NCBI GenBank assembly: GCA_029948255.1
Contig: JALIZF010001417.1
Location: 124,001-188,000, forward strand
Length of the DNA: 64,000 nucleotides
Direction of reading: 5' to 3'
From: Telmatactis stephensoni
Lineage: Eukaryota; Cnidaria; Anthozoa; Actiniaria; Isophelliidae
The translations under genes and the position numbers were made by a program. The notes under the pieces are model-generated. The model did not search any database. It saw only the letters and a program-made list of their open reading frames with translations, and had not been told where the DNA came from. Shown here piece after piece: positions 61,345 to 64,000 of this stretch; positions within the stretch are counted from its first letter, which is position 1; each line of letters starts with the position of its first letter.

Positions 61345-62240
61345 GAAAATTAAATGAATGAATGAATGAACAAATGAGTCAAAGACGGAACGAACTAACT
61401 AACGAACGAATGAATGAATGGATGAATGAAACAGCCCAAGCTATTGGTAAGATACGAATGAATGAATGAATGAATGAATGAATGAAATAGCCCAAGTTAT
61501 TGGTAAGATACGAATGAATCAATGAATGGATGAATGAAACAGCGCAAGTTATTGGAAAGATATTTTGGCTGTTTTCAACTATTATCTTTAAAAATTGCCA
61601 ATCTAGAACTGAATTACGAAATAATACATGAATAACCAAAAAATATATGAATGACCAAATACATGTATGATTATAGTGCTAAATAAATGGACAGATGAAT
61701 AATCGAATGAAGCTAGAAAGAAAGAAATATGATTAATGTATTAGGGTGGATTAGGCGCATTCTGACGCCGATAGAACCATACTAAACTGCAATGATTAAA
61801 TGTTGAGTGTTTGAGTCAATTTAGACTAACTGCTACTTCTATTTGGAGCGGCCTGTTAGCATTCAGCTTGCCTAAGCCAGTAGAATAATTTAGAAATAAC
61901 AACGAAAACGGCACATAGAAGCCAGGTACAAGGTACAAGTCATGCATTTAACCAATGCATCAATCATTGAACGGATGAAAGAATGTGCGAATGAATAAAT
62001 GAATGAATAAATGCGTGAACGTAAATAAATGTGGCTAAAGCAAAAATTCAAACTAATTTAGCTGAAAAGCGGCACAGCCACGAAATTGAACCCGTGTCAC
62101 ACAGGTAAGCGGCAAGCGCCCATCTCTTGCGCCCGCGCTACCCACGAACGATGGATACATGAATGAGAAAGTGAGTAAAAAATGCGTGAACGTGATATTA
62201 TGAATGAGTTGGAAGATGAATAATTGAATAAAGAAAGAAA
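61345..62240. repeat. (GAAT)n-type microsatellites
   Basis: ATGAATGAATGAATGA runs at about 61352-61540 (two near-repeats of AGCCCAAGTTATTGGTAAGATACGA-like sequence between them) and scattered at 61975-62240. Confidence 0.85.
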
Positions 62241-62244
62241 GAAA

Positions 62245-63890
62245 GGTAGAATAGAGGAGCATTTCGTCGAGGAATCATCATAATTTTGAGTGACTAAATA
62301 GTCTTATGTATATGAATAAATAACCGACGTGCTAAAAATGAACGTTTTTACCTAAATAAGAACAGACGAACTAAGCGAATTTACGAGCGAATAAATGAAA
62401 ACAAAATGAATAAATAAATAAAAAGAAAGAAAGATTATCAAGAAAGGTTGAACAAAATTTAAGAATAAAAGGGGGGAAATAGAATTTAGCAAGTATATGA
62501 ATGTAAAAATGCAATGATTAGGTTCGTAGTTCCGAGAATGCCTTTAACATAACTAGTAAACTTCTCTGCAAGCAGAGGTTCCCTGTACAGGGAACTAGTA
62601 AACTCTCTTGATAGAGTGATTATATATCATTAGCCTGTGAAAGAAAGATGGCTTTGAGTTTGTACTAGTTGATGAATAACAAAACTACAATGGATTTAGA
62701 ATCTACTACTAACTACTAAGTTTGCTAATTTTTTCACGGGCCAACGAAAATCACTCTAAACTCTCCTGAAAAAATAGTACTCACAAGAGAGAGAACTACT
62801 TTTTGTGACAGCCTCTTCATAAAACAACAACAACAACAAAAGCAACAAAACCTTCATATAATAAAAATCGTAATTCATGATTGACATTTTTAAATTATTA
62901 ATGGTCGCTCAATTCACCTTTTTCCGACATAAGTACGATGAAAAGTCTCAAAATCTCTCTTATATAGCGTTAGCAATTCTATGCTAGTTTGCTCTACTTT
63001 TGATAAAATATACGTTATTTGACATTAAAGTTAATCTACTCGTCAGACCTAGAATACTGTTTCGTGAATTCTATCAATCAATGAAATCGTTAATCATTTC
63101 TCAAAGTCAACATTCAAGCATCAATGAGGATTTGTCAGTTAAATAACAACTCGAGTACTTGGCCTATAGACGTGTGTGGTACTAATTTTTAATACATAGC
63201 AATAAAACTGTCACAGCAATAAAACTGTCACAGAAAATTCACTTCACCTGTTAGAGTACGAGGCGGAGTCCAACTGAGTGTCAACCAGCCTGAAAACCCC
63301 CTTGTGTAGATTAATTTCTGAATTGGAGCACCTAGGCGTATAAAGGTTTCATGGTAAGTGAATGATATATATATATTTTTTTCAGTTTCAATTTGATTTT
63401 ACTTCATTATTAAAATATCGGTACTTGTTCGAACGTTTTCTTTCAGAAACTCTTGCAAAGTATTGTTGGCAAAGTATTGCTCGTATTCATTAATTCACTC
63501 GTTCATTTGATCGTTCGTGCATTCATTCATTCGTTCATATGAGTGATATATCATTAACACTCTAATCATGTCAAGGTGTTGCTTCCATGCGAGGTGGTCA
63601 TGCAAGCTGTTCGTTTCTGTATTTGAGTTTTTTGTTCCAGTCGTCTCGATTTGAATCCGTTGTTCCAACCTATTCAAGTCTTAATTTATTCATTTGGTTT
63701 TTGTTTTGTTTTGTTTTTTGTTTTTGTTTTTTGAGGGGAGGGGGGTATCTCATCGCCCTTCCTTGCAGCACTGAATTGCGAAGGGCGCAGCTGAACGTGG
63801 TCGAGTCGAAGGTATATACGGAGGCGTTTTCGATCTACCTCGTTTAAGTGATTGTACACGATGGGAATCTTTTTTTTTTACCGTAAATTT
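62245..63890. other. non-coding region with weak inverted repeat
   Basis: A possible MITE at 62614-62756 (AGAGTGATT... and AATCACTCT, with CCTGTGAAA / TTTCACGGG inside) is the only structure seen. No exon recognised. Confidence 0.35.
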
Positions 63891-63907
63891 ATTTGAATTT
63901 TGCCTAT

Positions 63908-64000
63908 ATTAACAATAATAACAACAGCAGCAGCAACAATAGCAATTGCAATGACAACGAAAACAACAAAAATAATAATAACAAAGACAACAACAATAGC
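63908..64000 (+). repeat. AAC/AAT/CAG microsatellite
   Basis: AACAATAATAACAACAGCAG-type triplets running to the end of the window. Confidence 0.85.

Overview
This window looks like nuclear DNA of an animal, most probably an anthozoan cnidarian (coral or sea anemone). The inference rests on AT-rich sequence, spliced genes with GT-AG introns, scavenger-receptor (SRCR) and fibronectin III (FN3) exons, a dense load of short inverted-repeat elements, BEL/Pao, R2-like and other LINE fragments and a Crypton. The species is not identified, and all family assignments come from reading motifs without a database search.

Region 1 (about 1.9-26.6 kb) carries a plus-strand secreted or membrane receptor gene. 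It has a signal-peptide exon, an 11 kb intron full of decayed retroelements, four single-exon SRCR domains, and an FN3-type module of three exons present as three tandem copies of about 2.1 kb. Each copy carries different insertions: a foldback Mutator-like element in copy 1, a hairpin element plus a Crypton plus a small MITE in copy 2, and the hairpin element alone in copy 3. The 3' end of the gene is unresolved.

Region 2 (26.6-34.3 kb) holds repeats, a LINE remnant, an intronless DUF1772-type membrane protein gene (+) and a four-exon gene on the minus strand for a small cysteine-rich, probably GPI-anchored protein. About 0.9 kb separates the latter from a divergent plus-strand gene.

Region 3 (34.3-57 kb and probably beyond) is a WD40-repeat gene of which 16 phase-consistent exons (671 codons) are visible. 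Its second intron, 10.7 kb long, contains a 3.5 kb satellite array and then a compact two-gene unit that is the most unusual object here. That unit has a spliced superfamily 3 (SF3) helicase gene (+) and a convergent intronless gene (-) for a tyrosine recombinase with an N-terminal C2H2 finger, an apparently complete catalytic set and a C-terminal Myb/SANT domain. Upstream of the recombinase lie a 20-bp-periodic array whose repeat matches the p53-family half-site consensus, and then a cluster of GGAAC-N4-GTTCC palindromes. If the recombinase excises the unit as a circle, both promoters and both arrays would fall in one shared control region, suggesting a mobile element that also directs its own replication. 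This is an inference; the element ends were not found.

Region 4 (57-64 kb) contains no recognisable exon. It has TTAA-flanked and other MITEs, a five-copy conserved CACGTG-containing motif, a tRNA-like fragment and GAT, GAAT and AAC microsatellites.
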